Source: Shinella zoogloeoides (GTDB lineage: Bacteria > Pseudomonadota > Alphaproteobacteria > Rhizobiales > Rhizobiaceae). Taken from it: 64,000 nt of DNA. The translations under genes were made by a program, and so were the position numbers. The DNA is taken from the NCBI RefSeq assembly GCF_030733845.1, contig NZ_CP132311.1:1305501-1369500 (forward strand). The letters are read 5' to 3'. Positions 47,617 through 56,595 of this stretch are shown piece by piece; the first letter of the stretch is position 1; the number at the start of each line of letters is the position of its first letter. The notes under the pieces were generated by a model. The model was not told where the DNA came from, did no database searches, and saw only the letters and a program-made list of their open reading frames with translations.

Positions 47617-47820
47617 ATGGCTAAGAAAGAAACCGCCAAGAAGACGGTGACTGTCGAGCAGATCGGCAGCCCCATCCGCCGTCCGGCCGTACAGCGCGCT
47701 ACGCTTGTCGGCCTGGGCCTCAACAAGATGCACCGGGTTCGCACGCTGGAAGACACCCCGTCTGTCCGCGGCATGATCCGTGCCGTCCAGCACCTCGTTC
47801 GCGTCGTCGACGAGAAGTGA
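47617..47820 (+). CDS. rpmD: 50S ribosomal protein L30
   Basis: 67 aa, short bacterial form. [20 protein letters not shown] and [20 protein letters not shown] are canonical. Confidence 0.98.
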   Translation: MAKKETAKKTVTVEQIGSPIRRPAVQRATLVGLGLNKMHRVRTLEDTPSVRGMIRAVQHLVRVVDEK

Positions 47821-47833
47821 GGGAGTGGAGATC

Positions 47834-48313
47834 ATGAAGCTTAATGAAATCAAGGACAACGAAGGCTCCTCGAAGGACCGCAAGCGCGTAGGTCGCGGTA
47901 TCGGTTCGGGCAAGGGCAAGACCGGTGGTCGCGGCGTCAAGGGTCAGAAGGCCCGTTCGGGCGTTGCCATCAACGGCTTCGAAGGCGGTCAGATGCCCAT
48001 CTACCGTCGCCTGCCGAAGCGCGGCTTCAACAACATCTTCTCGTCCGACTTCGTCATCGTGTCGCTGGGCCGCGTCCAGCAGGCAATCGATGCCGGCAAG
48101 CTCGACGGCAAGGCGACTGTTGATGCGGCAGCCCTCAAGGCCGCCGGCGTCATCCGTCGCGTCAAGGACGGCGTCCGCCTCCTGGCTGACGGCGAACTGA
48201 AGGCCAAGGTGGCGTTCGAAGTCGCCGGCGCCTCCAAGCCTGCTCTCGAAAAGGTCGAGAAGGCTGGCGGTTCGGTCAAGCTGCTCTCGGCAGCAGCGGA
48301 AGCCGCCGAATAA
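47834..48313 (+). CDS. rplO: 50S ribosomal protein L15
   Basis: 159 aa. Late-assembly protein with the basic [21 protein letters not shown]-terminal extension. ATG 47834 follows GGAGTGGAG; the upstream open frame overlaps rpmD. A terminator-like hairpin follows. Confidence 0.98.
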   Translation: MKLNEIKDNEGSSKDRKRVGRGIGSGKGKTGGRGVKGQKARSGVAINGFEGGQMPIYRRLPKRGFNNIFSSDFVIVSLGRVQQAIDAGKLDGKATVDAAALKAAGVIRRVKDGVRLLADGELKAKVAFEVAGASKPALEKVEKAGGSVKLLSAAAEAAE

Positions 48314-48325
48314 TTCGACGAAATT

Positions 48326-48357
48326 ATCGCCCGGTGTGCTTCACACCGGGCGATTTT
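48326..48357 (+). terminator. Terminator-like hairpin after rplO
   Basis: A perfect 13-bp stem ATCGCCCGGTGTG with CACACCGGGCGAT (three-base loop), followed by TTTGC, 12 bp after the rplO stop. Short U-tract, so partial termination is likely, as secY must still be expressed. Confidence 0.7.
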
Positions 48358-48480
48358 GCTCCCATATGTGAGCCTCACGACGACATCAGGGAACCTTTTC
48401 CTCGTCGTTATCCGGAAGAAGGACTACCGCGCCACTCGCCGCCCATGACGAGCAAAGGCCGCTGTAGAATTTTGAATCTG

Positions 48481-48524
48481 CTACATAATTCCTTAGACCG
48501 ATCCCGATCTAAGGAATTATGTAG
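48481..48524. repeat. Perfect 17-bp palindrome (candidate dispersed intergenic repeat)
   Basis: CTACATAATTCCTTAGA (48481-48497) and its exact reverse complement (48508-48524) flank a ten-base loop. It is much A/T-richer than its surroundings. From memory, similar ATAATTCCTTA...TAAGGAATTAT palindromes are scattered in rhizobial intergenic DNA; I could not check this. Confidence 0.85.
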
Positions 48525-48727
48525 TGCGGTGAGGCCGGGATTGCTTGACAATCCGCGTTTCAACCGGTTTAGGCTCCATCCGCCCGATTGCTGCAACGGC
48601 AGGCGGGCACGACGAATTTCAGCATCTGCCATCGGTCCGAGGAGGGCCGGGCGCAAATGCCAAACGGATCAGCCATTCCGGACCTGGCCGGGCTCCCCGC
48701 CGCCGGATCGGCTTCGCGGAGAAATGC

Positions 48728-50068
48728 ATGGCTTCGGCAGCGGAACAACTCGCCTCTAATCTCAACTTCTCGACTTTCGCGAAAGCGGAAGATCTGAAGA
48801 AGCGTCTCTGGTTCACGCTGGGCGCGCTGCTCGTCTATCGCCTCGGCACCTACATCCCGTTGCCGGGCCTCAATCCCGACGCCTTCGCGCAGGCCTTCCG
48901 CGGCCAGTCGGGCGGCATCCTCGGCCTCTTCAACATGTTCTCCGGCGGCGCCGTCGAACGCATGGCGATCTTCGCGCTCGGCATCATGCCGTACATCTCC
49001 GCATCGATCATTGTGCAGCTCATGACCTCGGTCGTTCCTTCGCTGGAACAGCTGAAGAAGGAAGGCGAGCAGGGCCGCAAGATCATCAACCAGTACACCC
49101 GCTACGGCACGGTGCTGCTCGGCGCGCTGCAGGCCTACGGCATTGCGGTCGGCCTCGAGAGCGGGGCAGGGCTGGTCAACGATCCGGGCTGGTTCTTCCG
49201 CATTTCCACCGTGATTTCGCTGCTCGGCGGCACCATGTTCCTGATGTGGCTCGGTGAGCAGATCACCTCGCGCGGCATCGGCAACGGCATCTCGCTGATC
49301 ATCTTCGCCGGCATCGTCGCCGCGCTGCCGTCCGCGCTCGCCGGCACTCTCGAACTCGGCCGCACCGGCGCGCTTTCGATCGGCGTGATCATCGCCGTCG
49401 TCGTGATGGCCGTCGGCGTCATCGCGCTCATCGTCTTCGTCGAGCGCGCGCAGCGCCGCCTGCTGATCCAGTATCCGAAGCGCCAGGTCGGCAACCGCAT
49501 GTTCCAGGGCGACACGTCGCACCTGCCGCTGAAGCTCAACACTGCGGGCGTCATCCCGGCGATCTTCGCGTCGTCGCTTCTGCTGCTGCCGGCAACCCTC
49601 GCAGGCTTCTCGAACACGGCCGAGCTGCCCTCCTGGGCGACCGCCGCCATCGCGGCCCTCGGCCATGGCCAGCCGCTCTACATGCTGCTCTATGCCGGCA
49701 TGATCGCGTTCTTCGCCTTCTTCTACACGGCCATCGTCTTCAATCCGAAGGACACGGCCGACAACCTGAAGAAGCACGGCGGCTTCATTCCGGGCATTCG
49801 TCCGGGCGAACGCACCGCGGAATATATCGACTACGTGCTGACCCGCATCACGGTCATCGGCGCGGTCTATCTGATGTTCGTCTGTATTCTTCCCGAAATC
49901 CTCATCGCGCAGACCGGGGTGCCGTTCTACCTTGGTGGTACGTCGCTTTTGATTGTTGTCAGCGTGACCTTGGATACTGTAGCACAGATACAGGGTCACC
50001 TGATTGCTCAGCAGTATGAGGGGCTGATCAAGAAGTCGAAGCTGCGTGGAGGAAAGAGGGGACGATGA
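48728..50068 (+). CDS. secY: Protein translocase subunit SecY
   Basis: 446 aa, ten transmembrane helices, pore of the Sec translocon. ATG 48728 gives the family start [20 protein letters not shown]; the frame extends 61 codons upstream without family sense. [40 protein letters not shown] and the C-terminal [12 protein letters not shown] tail are typical. Overlaps adk by four bases. Confidence 0.98.
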   Translation: MASAAEQLASNLNFSTFAKAEDLKKRLWFTLGALLVYRLGTYIPLPGLNPDAFAQAFRGQSGGILGLFNMFSGGAVERMAIFALGIMPYISASIIVQLMTSVVPSLEQLKKEGEQGRKIINQYTRYGTVLLGALQAYGIAVGLESGAGLVNDPGWFFRISTVISLLGGTMFLMWLGEQITSRGIGNGISLIIFAGIVAALPSALAGTLELGRTGALSIGVIIAVVVMAVGVIALIVFVERAQRRLLIQYPKRQVGNRMFQGDTSHLPLKLNTAGVIPAIFASSLLLLPATLAGFSNTAELPSWATAAIAALGHGQPLYMLLYAGMIAFFAFFYTAIVFNPKDTADNLKKHGGFIPGIRPGERTAEYIDYVLTRITVIGAVYLMFVCILPEILIAQTGVPFYLGGTSLLIVVSVTLDTVAQIQGHLIAQQYEGLIKKSKLRGGKRGR

Positions 50069-50649
50069 GACTGATTTTTCTGGGACCGCCGGGTGCTGGC
50101 AAGGGGACTCAAGCCAAGCTCCTGACGGAGAAGCACGGTATTCCGCAGCTCTCCACGGGTGACATGCTGCGCGCGGCCGTCGCCGCGGGCACGGATGTCG
50201 GCAAGCGGGCGAAGGCCGTCATGGATGCCGGCCAGCTCGTCTCCGACGCGATCGTCAACGAGATCGTTTCCGACCGAATCGAGCAGGCGGACTGTGCCCG
50301 GGGCTTCATCCTCGACGGTTACCCGCGCACGGTTCCTCAGGCGGAAGCCCTCGACGGGATCCTCGCCGGCAAGGGCCTCCAGCTCGATGCCGTCGTCGAG
50401 CTCAAGGTCGATGAGGATGCGCTGGTCAAGCGCATGGAGAATCGCGTGGCTGAAACGGTCGCCGCCGGCGGCACGGTTCGCTCCGACGACAATCCGGAAG
50501 CCTTCAAGCGCCGCCTGACGGAATATCGCGAGAAGACCGCGCCGCTGTCGAACTACTACGCTTCGACCGGCAAGCTTCAGACGGTCGACGGCATGGCCGA
50601 TGTCGACAAGGTGACCGCGCAGATCGCCGGAATCCTCGAGAACGCCTGA
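50065..50649 (+). CDS. adk: Adenylate kinase
   Basis: 194 aa, the short-lid form without a zinc finger. Interconverts AMP, ADP and ATP. P-loop [12 protein letters not shown] at 7-18; LSTGDMLR and [10 protein letters not shown] are family motifs. Translationally coupled to secY by an ATGA overlap, the usual spc-operon tail. Confidence 0.98.
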   Translation: MRLIFLGPPGAGKGTQAKLLTEKHGIPQLSTGDMLRAAVAAGTDVGKRAKAVMDAGQLVSDAIVNEIVSDRIEQADCARGFILDGYPRTVPQAEALDGILAGKGLQLDAVVELKVDEDALVKRMENRVAETVAAGGTVRSDDNPEAFKRRLTEYREKTAPLSNYYASTGKLQTVDGMADVDKVTAQIAGILENA

Positions 50650-50677
50650 TATCAGGTTAAAAAGGCCGGCCGGGGAG

Positions 50678-50706
50678 TTGACTTTTTCGGCCGATTCCCC
50701 TTAAGA
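50678..50706 (+). promoter_or_regulatory. Possible promoter for the alpha operon
   Basis: TTGACT (50678-50683), 17 bp, then TTAAGA (50701-50706) in the 229-bp spacer between adk and rpsM. The -35 is good, the -10 poor. Such a promoter would drive rpsM-rpsK-rpoA-rplQ. Confidence 0.35.
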
Positions 50707-50878
50707 CAGCGCCAACTCGCGACATACCATTGCGATCGGCGCGGATTTCCAAGAACGAAGTCCGGGTGCGGTCGGTTTCGACATGTCCCGAACATCGAAT
50801 AAGCAACGCGGCTTTCGTGGCCGTACCGAATGAAGAAGACCACTTGCCGGATGGCAACTGGAAGCAAGGAGAACAGGC

Positions 50879-51247
50879 GTGGCACGTATCGCTGGCGTCA
50901 ACATCCCGACCGCGAAGCGCGTAGTCATCGCGCTGACCTATATTCACGGGATCGGCCCGAAGTTTGCACAGGAAATCATCGAGAAGGTCGGTATCCCGGC
51001 CGATCGCCGCGTGCATCAGCTCACGGACGCAGAAGTCCTGCAGATCCGCGAAGCCATCGACCGCGACTACCAGGTCGAAGGCGACCTGCGTCGCGAGACC
51101 TCGATGAACATCAAGCGTCTCATGGACCTCGGCTGCTACCGTGGTCTGCGTCACCGTCGTGGCCTTCCGGTCCGCGGTCAGCGCACGCACACCAACGCCC
51201 GCACCCGCAAGGGCCCGGCGAAGGCCATCGCAGGCAAGAAGAAGTAA
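50879..51247 (+). CDS. rpsM: 30S ribosomal protein S13
   Basis: 122 aa with a GTG start preceded by AAGGAGAACAGGC. Contacts P-site tRNA and the inter-subunit bridge. [20 protein letters not shown] and [20 protein letters not shown] are canonical. First gene of the alpha operon. Confidence 0.98.
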   Translation: MARIAGVNIPTAKRVVIALTYIHGIGPKFAQEIIEKVGIPADRRVHQLTDAEVLQIREAIDRDYQVEGDLRRETSMNIKRLMDLGCYRGLRHRRGLPVRGQRTHTNARTRKGPAKAIAGKKK

Positions 51248-51268
51248 TTTCCCGGAAACGGGGAAGGG

Positions 51269-51297
51269 GAGGCTGGCGCTTCGCGCCGGCCTCTTTT
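51269..51297 (+). terminator. Terminator-like hairpin after rpsM
   Basis: An 11-bp stem GAGGCTGGCGC with GCGCCGGCCTC (one G-U pair, three-base loop) followed by TTTT, 21 bp after rpsM. Unexpected inside an operon; it implies attenuation or a second promoter before rpsK. Confidence 0.7.
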
Positions 51298-51338
51298 GAG
51301 TTTCGAGCGGGGCTTGAGCATCGCGCTTTTGCCCCGGT

Positions 51339-51470
51339 CGGTGGAGCTGCTGGCACTACGGCAGTGACGATATCGCCGCACGCATCGCCTGTGGGCATGC
51401 GTGCATATTGCTATTCAGGGCGGGAGCTTGCTCCGGCCCGGTGGAGCCGCTGGTATTACGGCGGTGTCGA
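51339..51470 (+). repeat. Pair of about 32-bp repeats exactly 100 bp apart before rpsK
   Basis: 51339-51370 begins CGGTGGAGCTGCTGGCACTA; 51439-51470 begins CGGTGGAGCCGCTGGTATTA. About 26 of 32 bases match, with no gaps. The second copy ends 20 bp before the rpsK ATG. It lies within the 243-bp rpsM-rpsK spacer. Confidence 0.75.
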
Positions 51471-51490
51471 GATCAACGAAAGGACTACCC

Positions 51491-51880
51491 ATGGCCAAGG
51501 AAGCCGCACGCGTCCGCCGTCGCGAACGCAAGAACATCACCTCGGGTGTTGCTCACGTCAATTCTTCGTTCAACAACACGATGATCACCATCACCGACGC
51601 ACAGGGCAACGCGATTGCCTGGTCGTCCGCCGGTGCGAAGGGCTTCAAGGGTTCGCGCAAGTCGACCCCGTTCGCTGCCCAGATCGCTGCCGAAGACTGC
51701 GCCAAGAAGGCCCAGGAACACGGCATGAAGTCGCTGGAAGTCGAAGTCTGCGGTCCGGGTTCCGGCCGTGAATCGGCTCTGCGCGCCCTCCAGGCTGCCG
51801 GCTTCATGATCACGTCGATCCGCGACGTGACCCCGATCCCGCACAACGGTTGCCGCCCGCGCAAGAAGCGCCGCGTCTGA
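51491..51880 (+). CDS. rpsK: 30S ribosomal protein S11
   Basis: 129 aa. Platform protein near the mRNA exit. [20 protein letters not shown] and the C-terminal [14 protein letters not shown] are canonical. ATG 51491 follows AAAGGACTACCC; the upstream frame is spacer. Confidence 0.98.
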   Translation: MAKEAARVRRRERKNITSGVAHVNSSFNNTMITITDAQGNAIAWSSAGAKGFKGSRKSTPFAAQIAAEDCAKKAQEHGMKSLEVEVCGPGSGRESALRALQAAGFMITSIRDVTPIPHNGCRPRKKRRV

Positions 51881-51983
51881 GCATCGCATTCGAACTGCTG
51901 CGCAAGCCGGCTGACGGCTTGCGTGGAACTTCAGGGCTCGGTCGTCACGATTGGATGGTGGCGGCGAACGGAAGGCAAAACAT

Positions 51984-52994
51984 ATGATCCAGAAAAACTG
52001 GCAGGAACTGATCAAGCCGAACAAGGTGGAATTCACCTCCTCCGGCCGCACCAAGGCAAGCCTTGTTGCCGAGCCGCTGGAGCGTGGCTTCGGCCTGACG
52101 CTCGGCAACGCGCTGCGTCGCGTTCTCCTGTCGTCGCTGCGCGGTGCGGCTGTGACCGCCGTGCAGATCGACGGCGTCCTGCACGAGTTCTCCTCCATCC
52201 CGGGCGTCCGGGAAGATGTGACGGACATCGTGCTCAACATCAAGGAAATCGCCATCAAGATGGATGGCGACGATTCCAAGCGGATGGTCGTGCGCAAGCA
52301 GGGCCCGGGCGTCGTAACGGCTGGTGACATCCAGACGGTCGGCGACATCGAGATCCTGAACCCCGAGCATGTCATCTGCACCCTCGACGAGGGCGCGGAG
52401 ATCCGCATGGAGTTCACGGTCAACAACGGCAAGGGCTACGTCCCGGCCGACCGCAACCGCTCCGAAGACGCGCCGATCGGCCTCATCCCGGTCGACAGCC
52501 TTTATTCGCCGGTCAAGAAAGTGTCCTACAAGGTGGAAAACACCCGTGAAGGCCAGGTTCTCGACTACGACAAGCTGACGATGACCATCGAAACCGACGG
52601 TTCCGTCACCGGCGAAGACGCGATCGCGTTCGCGGCCCGCATTCTTCAGGACCAGCTCTCGGTCTTCGTCAACTTCGACGAACCGCAGAAGGAAGCCGAA
52701 GAAGAGTCGGTCACCGAGCTCGCCTTCAACCCGGCGCTTCTCAAGAAGGTCGACGAACTGGAGCTTTCGGTCCGTTCGGCGAACTGCCTGAAGAACGACA
52801 ACATCGTCTATATCGGCGATCTCATTCAGAAGACCGAAGCCGAAATGCTTCGCACTCCGAATTTTGGTCGCAAGTCGCTCAACGAGATCAAGGAAGTTCT
52901 CGCTTCCATGGGCCTGCACCTCGGCATGGAAGTGCCGGCATGGCCGCCCGAGAACATCGAAGATCTCGCCAAGCGCTACGAAGACCAATATTAA
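51984..52994 (+). CDS. rpoA: DNA-directed RNA polymerase subunit alpha
   Basis: 336 aa. The N-terminal dimer domain (about 1-230; [20 protein letters not shown]) assembles the polymerase. The C-terminal domain (about 250-336; [35 protein letters not shown]) binds UP elements and activators. GGAAGG precedes ATG 51984. Confidence 0.99.
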   Translation: MIQKNWQELIKPNKVEFTSSGRTKASLVAEPLERGFGLTLGNALRRVLLSSLRGAAVTAVQIDGVLHEFSSIPGVREDVTDIVLNIKEIAIKMDGDDSKRMVVRKQGPGVVTAGDIQTVGDIEILNPEHVICTLDEGAEIRMEFTVNNGKGYVPADRNRSEDAPIGLIPVDSLYSPVKKVSYKVENTREGQVLDYDKLTMTIETDGSVTGEDAIAFAARILQDQLSVFVNFDEPQKEAEEESVTELAFNPALLKKVDELELSVRSANCLKNDNIVYIGDLIQKTEAEMLRTPNFGRKSLNEIKEVLASMGLHLGMEVPAWPPENIEDLAKRYEDQY

Positions 52995-53040
52995 CACCAT
53001 CAAACGGCAGGCAACTGCCTGCATGTGAAGGAGAACCGAG

Positions 53041-53463
53041 ATGCGCCACCAGAATTCGGGTCGCAAACTCAACCGTACCGCCAGCCACCGCAAGGCGATG
53101 TTCGCCAACATGGCTGCTTCGCTCATCCTGCATGAGCAGATCGTAACGACCCTTCCGAAGGCGAAGGAAATCCGTCCGATCGTCGAGAAGCTCGTCACCC
53201 TCGGCAAGCGCGGCGACCTGCACGCTCGCCGTCAGGCGATCTCGCAGATCCGCGACGTTGCCGTCGTTTCGAAGCTCTTCGATGCGATCGCAACCCGCTA
53301 TGCCAACCGTAACGGCGGCTACCTGCGCATCATGAAGGCCGGCTACCGTCACGGCGACAACGCCCCGCTCGCCGTCATCGAGTTCGTCGAACGCGATGTC
53401 GACGCCAAGGGCGCCGCCGACAAGGCTCGCGTTGCTGCCGAAGCGGAAGCTGAAGCCGCCTGA
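53041..53463 (+). CDS. rplQ: 50S ribosomal protein L17
   Basis: 140 aa. [20 protein letters not shown] is canonical. The C-terminal Ala/Glu-rich tail (about 118-140) is longer than in E. coli. Ends the alpha operon before a strong terminator. Confidence 0.98.
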   Translation: MRHQNSGRKLNRTASHRKAMFANMAASLILHEQIVTTLPKAKEIRPIVEKLVTLGKRGDLHARRQAISQIRDVAVVSKLFDAIATRYANRNGGYLRIMKAGYRHGDNAPLAVIEFVERDVDAKGAADKARVAAEAEAEAA

Positions 53464-53491
53464 TCCGACAAGCGTTCATCCGAACGCCATG

Positions 53492-53522
53492 AAGCCGGAC
53501 GCTCACGCGTCCGGCTTTTTTG
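53492..53522 (+). terminator. Rho-independent terminator after rplQ
   Basis: A perfect 11-bp stem AAGCCGGACGC-TCAC-GCGTCCGGCTT followed by TTTTTTG. Ends the alpha operon. Confidence 0.92.
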
Positions 53523-53620
53523 TTTGCGTAGGTCTTAAAGCAAGATTTTGGAAACCATGTCCCTAGGCATTGTTTTCAACCCTCCGCTCTAAAGTTCCGG
53601 CGGGGTTTAATCGAGTTTGA

Positions 53621-54793
53621 ATGATGGGCGAGAATTTCGCATTTCTGCTGCCGGTGGTGCTCACCCTGTTCGGCGTGGCGTTTCTCGTCGTCGGGCGTTT
53701 CGGCAACCGCGCCGCATTGTTCTGGGGAACGGGCTATCTTAGCGCCGCGTTCGGCTTTCTCGTGCCGCTTCTCGGAGTCGTGGTGCCTGTTCCCGCAGTG
53801 GCGTTGGCGGCGGATGCCGCGTTCCTCTGCGCCTTTTTCTTTTACAGCCACGCGCTCGTCACCCATTTCGCCGCGCCGCGGCTGGTGAACGTCCGTCTTG
53901 CCGTCGTCGCGACCGCCTATGCGGGCGCCAGTCTAGCGGTGCTTGTCGGCCAGAGCCTGCGCTTCGAGCTTTTTATCAACGACATCGCCTGCAGCACCCT
54001 CCTGGTGCTTGCATTGCTCTCTTCCTGGCGGCGCTCGAACAGCTGGATCGACCGGGCGCTTTTCGGCGCGGTGATGTTCGTCATTCTGGAAACGACCGTG
54101 CGGACGATCGTTTTCTTCGTCATGGCCGGTACGCTCGCCATGGGGGAGTTCATCGGCTCGTCCTACGCCTATGTCATGCAGGTTACGGCGACGATCGGTG
54201 CGCTGGTCATGGCCTTGACGGCGCTCGCCTCCGTCGCGCTGCGGATCGTCGAGCGGCACAGGAAGGCAGCGGAGGAGGATCCGCTCACCGGTCTTCTGAA
54301 CCGTCGCGGTTTCGAGCAGCTTGTCGGCGCGGGGAGAGGTGTCGCGAAGACGGAGGCCGCGATCGTCGTCGCGGATATCGACTAGTTCAAGTCGATCAAC
54401 GATCACTATGGCCATGCCGCTGGCGACGAGGCGATCCGAGAGGTCGCGACCCTGCTGAACACGCTTGCCTGGCCGGGACTGGCCGTCGCCCGGTTCGGCG
54501 GTGAGGAATTCATCGCCCATCTGCCGAACTGCCGCCTGCAGGATGCCCACACGTTGGCAAACACCGTACGCATCGCCTTGTCGGAACGGGACCTCGGGCA
54601 TATCGGCATCGATCGCTCGATAACGGCGAGCTTCGGTGTGGCAATCACGTCCGCCAGCGACCATACGATCCATGATGCGATCAGTCGCGCCGATCGCCTG
54701 CTCTATCTCGCCAAGAGCAGCGGTCGCAACCGCGTCGTCAGCAATCCCGCCGATGTGCCGCTGCAAGCGGGCCCGAAGCTGTTCGTGGTCTAG
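53621..54793 (+). pseudogene. Membrane-bound diguanylate cyclase (GGDEF) interrupted by one amber codon
   Basis: 390 codons in one frame, interrupted only by TAG at codon 255 (54383-54385). The N-terminal 205 residues form several hydrophobic helices (a membrane sensor of unknown input). The GGDEF domain starts at about 215 (EEDPLTGLLNRRGFEQL); the stop replaces the variable residue in DID-x-FKSIND, the metal-binding strand. Past the stop the domain is complete: NDHYGHAAGDEAI, active-site RFGGEEF (GGEEF at 293-297), and the final SRADRLLYLAKSSGRNRV. No RxxD inhibitory site precedes GGEEF. A functional protein would make cyclic di-GMP. It may be a fresh nonsense mutation, a sequence error or a readthrough gene. 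Confidence 0.85.
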
Positions 54794-54796
54794 CGG

Positions 54797-55453
54797 CTAC
54801 ACGGAGCGGGCTTCGCCCTGAAGACGTGTCCCCTCCGGCCGTGCGCGTTTCTTCCCGCGGATCATCGGCCGGATCAGGCGATAGCCGAGAAGCAGCGCCA
54901 CGAGCGCGATATAGGTCCAGGGCTCCAGCCCGACGACCTTCACCGACATGGCGAAATGCAGCGCACCGGCGGCGGCGATGACGTAGACCAGCTTGTGCAG
55001 CTTCACCCAGCGCGGCCCGAGCCTGCGGATCGACCAGTTGTTTGAGGTGAGGGCGAGCGGGATCAGCATCACCAAAGCGCCCATGCCGATCGTGATGAAA
55101 GGCCTTTTCGCGATATCGACGATGATGGCGGAAAGGTTGAGGTACTGGTCGAGCACCATGTAGGTCGAAAAATGCATCAGCACGTACCAGAAAGCGAGGA
55201 GCCCGAGGGCGCGGCGGTAGCGGATCCAGTTGATGCCGAAGAGGTCGCGGATCGGCGTGATCGCCAACGTCGCGATGAGGAAGCGTAGCGCCCACAGGCC
55301 GAGCAGGTGTTCGAATTCCTTCACCGGATTGCCGGGAAGCCTTCCGGTCGCGCCCAGCCAGAACCCGTAGGCGGCTGGCAGGAGACCGGCGGCATAAAGC
55401 AGCCAGATCGATGCCGCATGGTATTTGCGGGGCAGGGCGGGCAGGCCGACCAT
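54797..55453 (-). CDS. msrQ: MsrQ, haem-binding membrane subunit of the methionine sulfoxide reductase system
   Basis: 218 aa, about six transmembrane helices with a ferric-reductase-like haem b fold; passes electrons from the quinone pool or flavin to MsrP. His-bearing helices show as FEHLLGLWALRF, FWYVLMHFSTY and KLHKLVYVIAAAGALHF. The ATG shares one base with the msrP stop (TGATG), so the two are translated together. The longer open frame upstream is an msrP shadow. Confidence 0.93.
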   Translation of the reverse strand: MVGLPALPRKYHAASIWLLYAAGLLPAAYGFWLGATGRLPGNPVKEFEHLLGLWALRFLIATLAITPIRDLFGINWIRYRRALGLLAFWYVLMHFSTYMVLDQYLNLSAIIVDIAKRPFITIGMGALVMLIPLALTSNNWSIRRLGPRWVKLHKLVYVIAAAGALHFAMSVKVVGLEPWTYIALVALLLGYRLIRPMIRGKKRARPEGTRLQGEARSV

Positions 55454-56394
55454 CAGTAGTTCGCCCTGAGATCCATGCCGGCATAGAGGCCGGCCACCTC
55501 TTCGCCATAGCCGTTGAAGGGCAGGGTCGGGCGGCGGTTCGCGCCGAAGAAGCCGCCTTCGCCGATGCGGTTCTCGCTCGCCTGGCTCCAGCGCGGGTGA
55601 TCCACCTCTGGATTGACGTTGGCGTAGAAGCCGTATTCGCTGGGTGCCGAAAGGTTCCAGGTGGCGGGTGGTTGCTTGTCGGTGAGCGTGATCCTCACGA
55701 TCGACTTGATGCCCTTGAAGCCATATTTCCACGGCACGACGAGACGCAGCGGCGCGCCGTTCTGGTTCGGCAGCGTCTTGCCGTAGACGCCGACGGCAAG
55801 GATCGCCAGCGGATGACGGGCTTCGTCCAGCCGCAGGCCCTCGACATAGGGCCAGGGCAGCGGCTGGAAATAGCCCGACTGTCCCGGCATTTCCTCCGGC
55901 CGGACGACCGTCTCGAAGGCGACATATTTCGCGTCGCCCAGCGGCTCCACCTTGTCGAGAAGGGCGGCGAGGGGAAAGCCGCTCCAGGGGATTACCATCG
56001 ACCACGCCTCGACGCAGCGCATGCGATAGGTCCGCTCCTCGAGCGGCATGGCGAGAAGCTCCTCGAGCCCGAACTCCTTCGGCTTGCCGACGAGGCCGTC
56101 CACCTTCACCGTCCAGGGCGTCGGCTTGAATTTTTCCGAATTGGCCAGCGGGTCGCCCTTGCCCATGCCGAACTCATAGAAGTTGTTATAGCTGGTCACG
56201 TCCTTTTCCGGCGTCAGCGCCTCGTCGACCGTATACTGGCTTTTCGACGCCTTCAGCGCTTCGGCAAGAGCCGGTGTTCCCGCCGCCGCGAGCGCGCCAC
56301 CGGCGGCAGCGGCCAGAAACGAACGGCGATTGAAAAAACAATGTTCGGGCGTGATTTCCGAGGCGGCGATACGGGGCGGGCGGTAAAATGACAT
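55453..56394 (-). CDS. msrP: MsrP, periplasmic protein-methionine-sulfoxide reductase catalytic subunit
   Basis: 313 aa molybdopterin enzyme that repairs oxidised methionines in periplasmic proteins. A twin-arginine signal ([20 protein letters not shown]; Arg23-Arg24) sends it out folded through Tat. The Mo-coordinating cysteine is Cys127 in [31 protein letters not shown], split as YGFKGIKS and IVRITLTDK, is family-typical. First gene of the msrPQ operon, divergent from the DegP-like gene. Confidence 0.95.
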   Translation of the reverse strand: MSFYRPPRIAASEITPEHCFFNRRSFLAAAAGGALAAAGTPALAEALKASKSQYTVDEALTPEKDVTSYNNFYEFGMGKGDPLANSEKFKPTPWTVKVDGLVGKPKEFGLEELLAMPLEERTYRMRCVEAWSMVIPWSGFPLAALLDKVEPLGDAKYVAFETVVRPEEMPGQSGYFQPLPWPYVEGLRLDEARHPLAILAVGVYGKTLPNQNGAPLRLVVPWKYGFKGIKSIVRITLTDKQPPATWNLSAPSEYGFYANVNPEVDHPRWSQASENRIGEGGFFGANRRPTLPFNGYGEEVAGLYAGMDLRANY

Positions 56395-56595
56395 GGCGGG
56401 GCTCGATCTGTTCGGTTGCTTGCCTGATACCTACGTAAACGACGGCCGTGTTGTTTCAACGGCGGGCAAAGATTTCCAGCGACCACTTTTTCGTGCTTTC
56501 GGTGTGACCTTTCGCGAGTGGGAACGCCGCGCGGTTTGCCTTTTTTCCCGCGAAATCCTATCTGAACGTGGCGCGGAAACGAAGGAGACTCGTCC

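Larger units (their letters stand above)
48314..48727 (+). promoter_or_regulatory. Spacer between rplO and secY with hairpin and palindrome
   Basis: 414 bp with no gene. It holds a terminator-like hairpin (48326-48354), a perfect 17-bp palindrome (48481-48524), and the secY ribosome site GCGGAG 6 bases before its ATG. In most bacteria rplO and secY are only a few bases apart, so this spacer is expanded. Confidence 0.6.

Noticed and set aside
54383..54385. TAG in the GGDEF gene as pyrrolysine or another recoded amino acid
   Set aside because: Rhizobia have no known amber recoding, and no stimulatory element is apparent around it. A nonsense mutation or sequence error is simpler; kept only as a finding to check.
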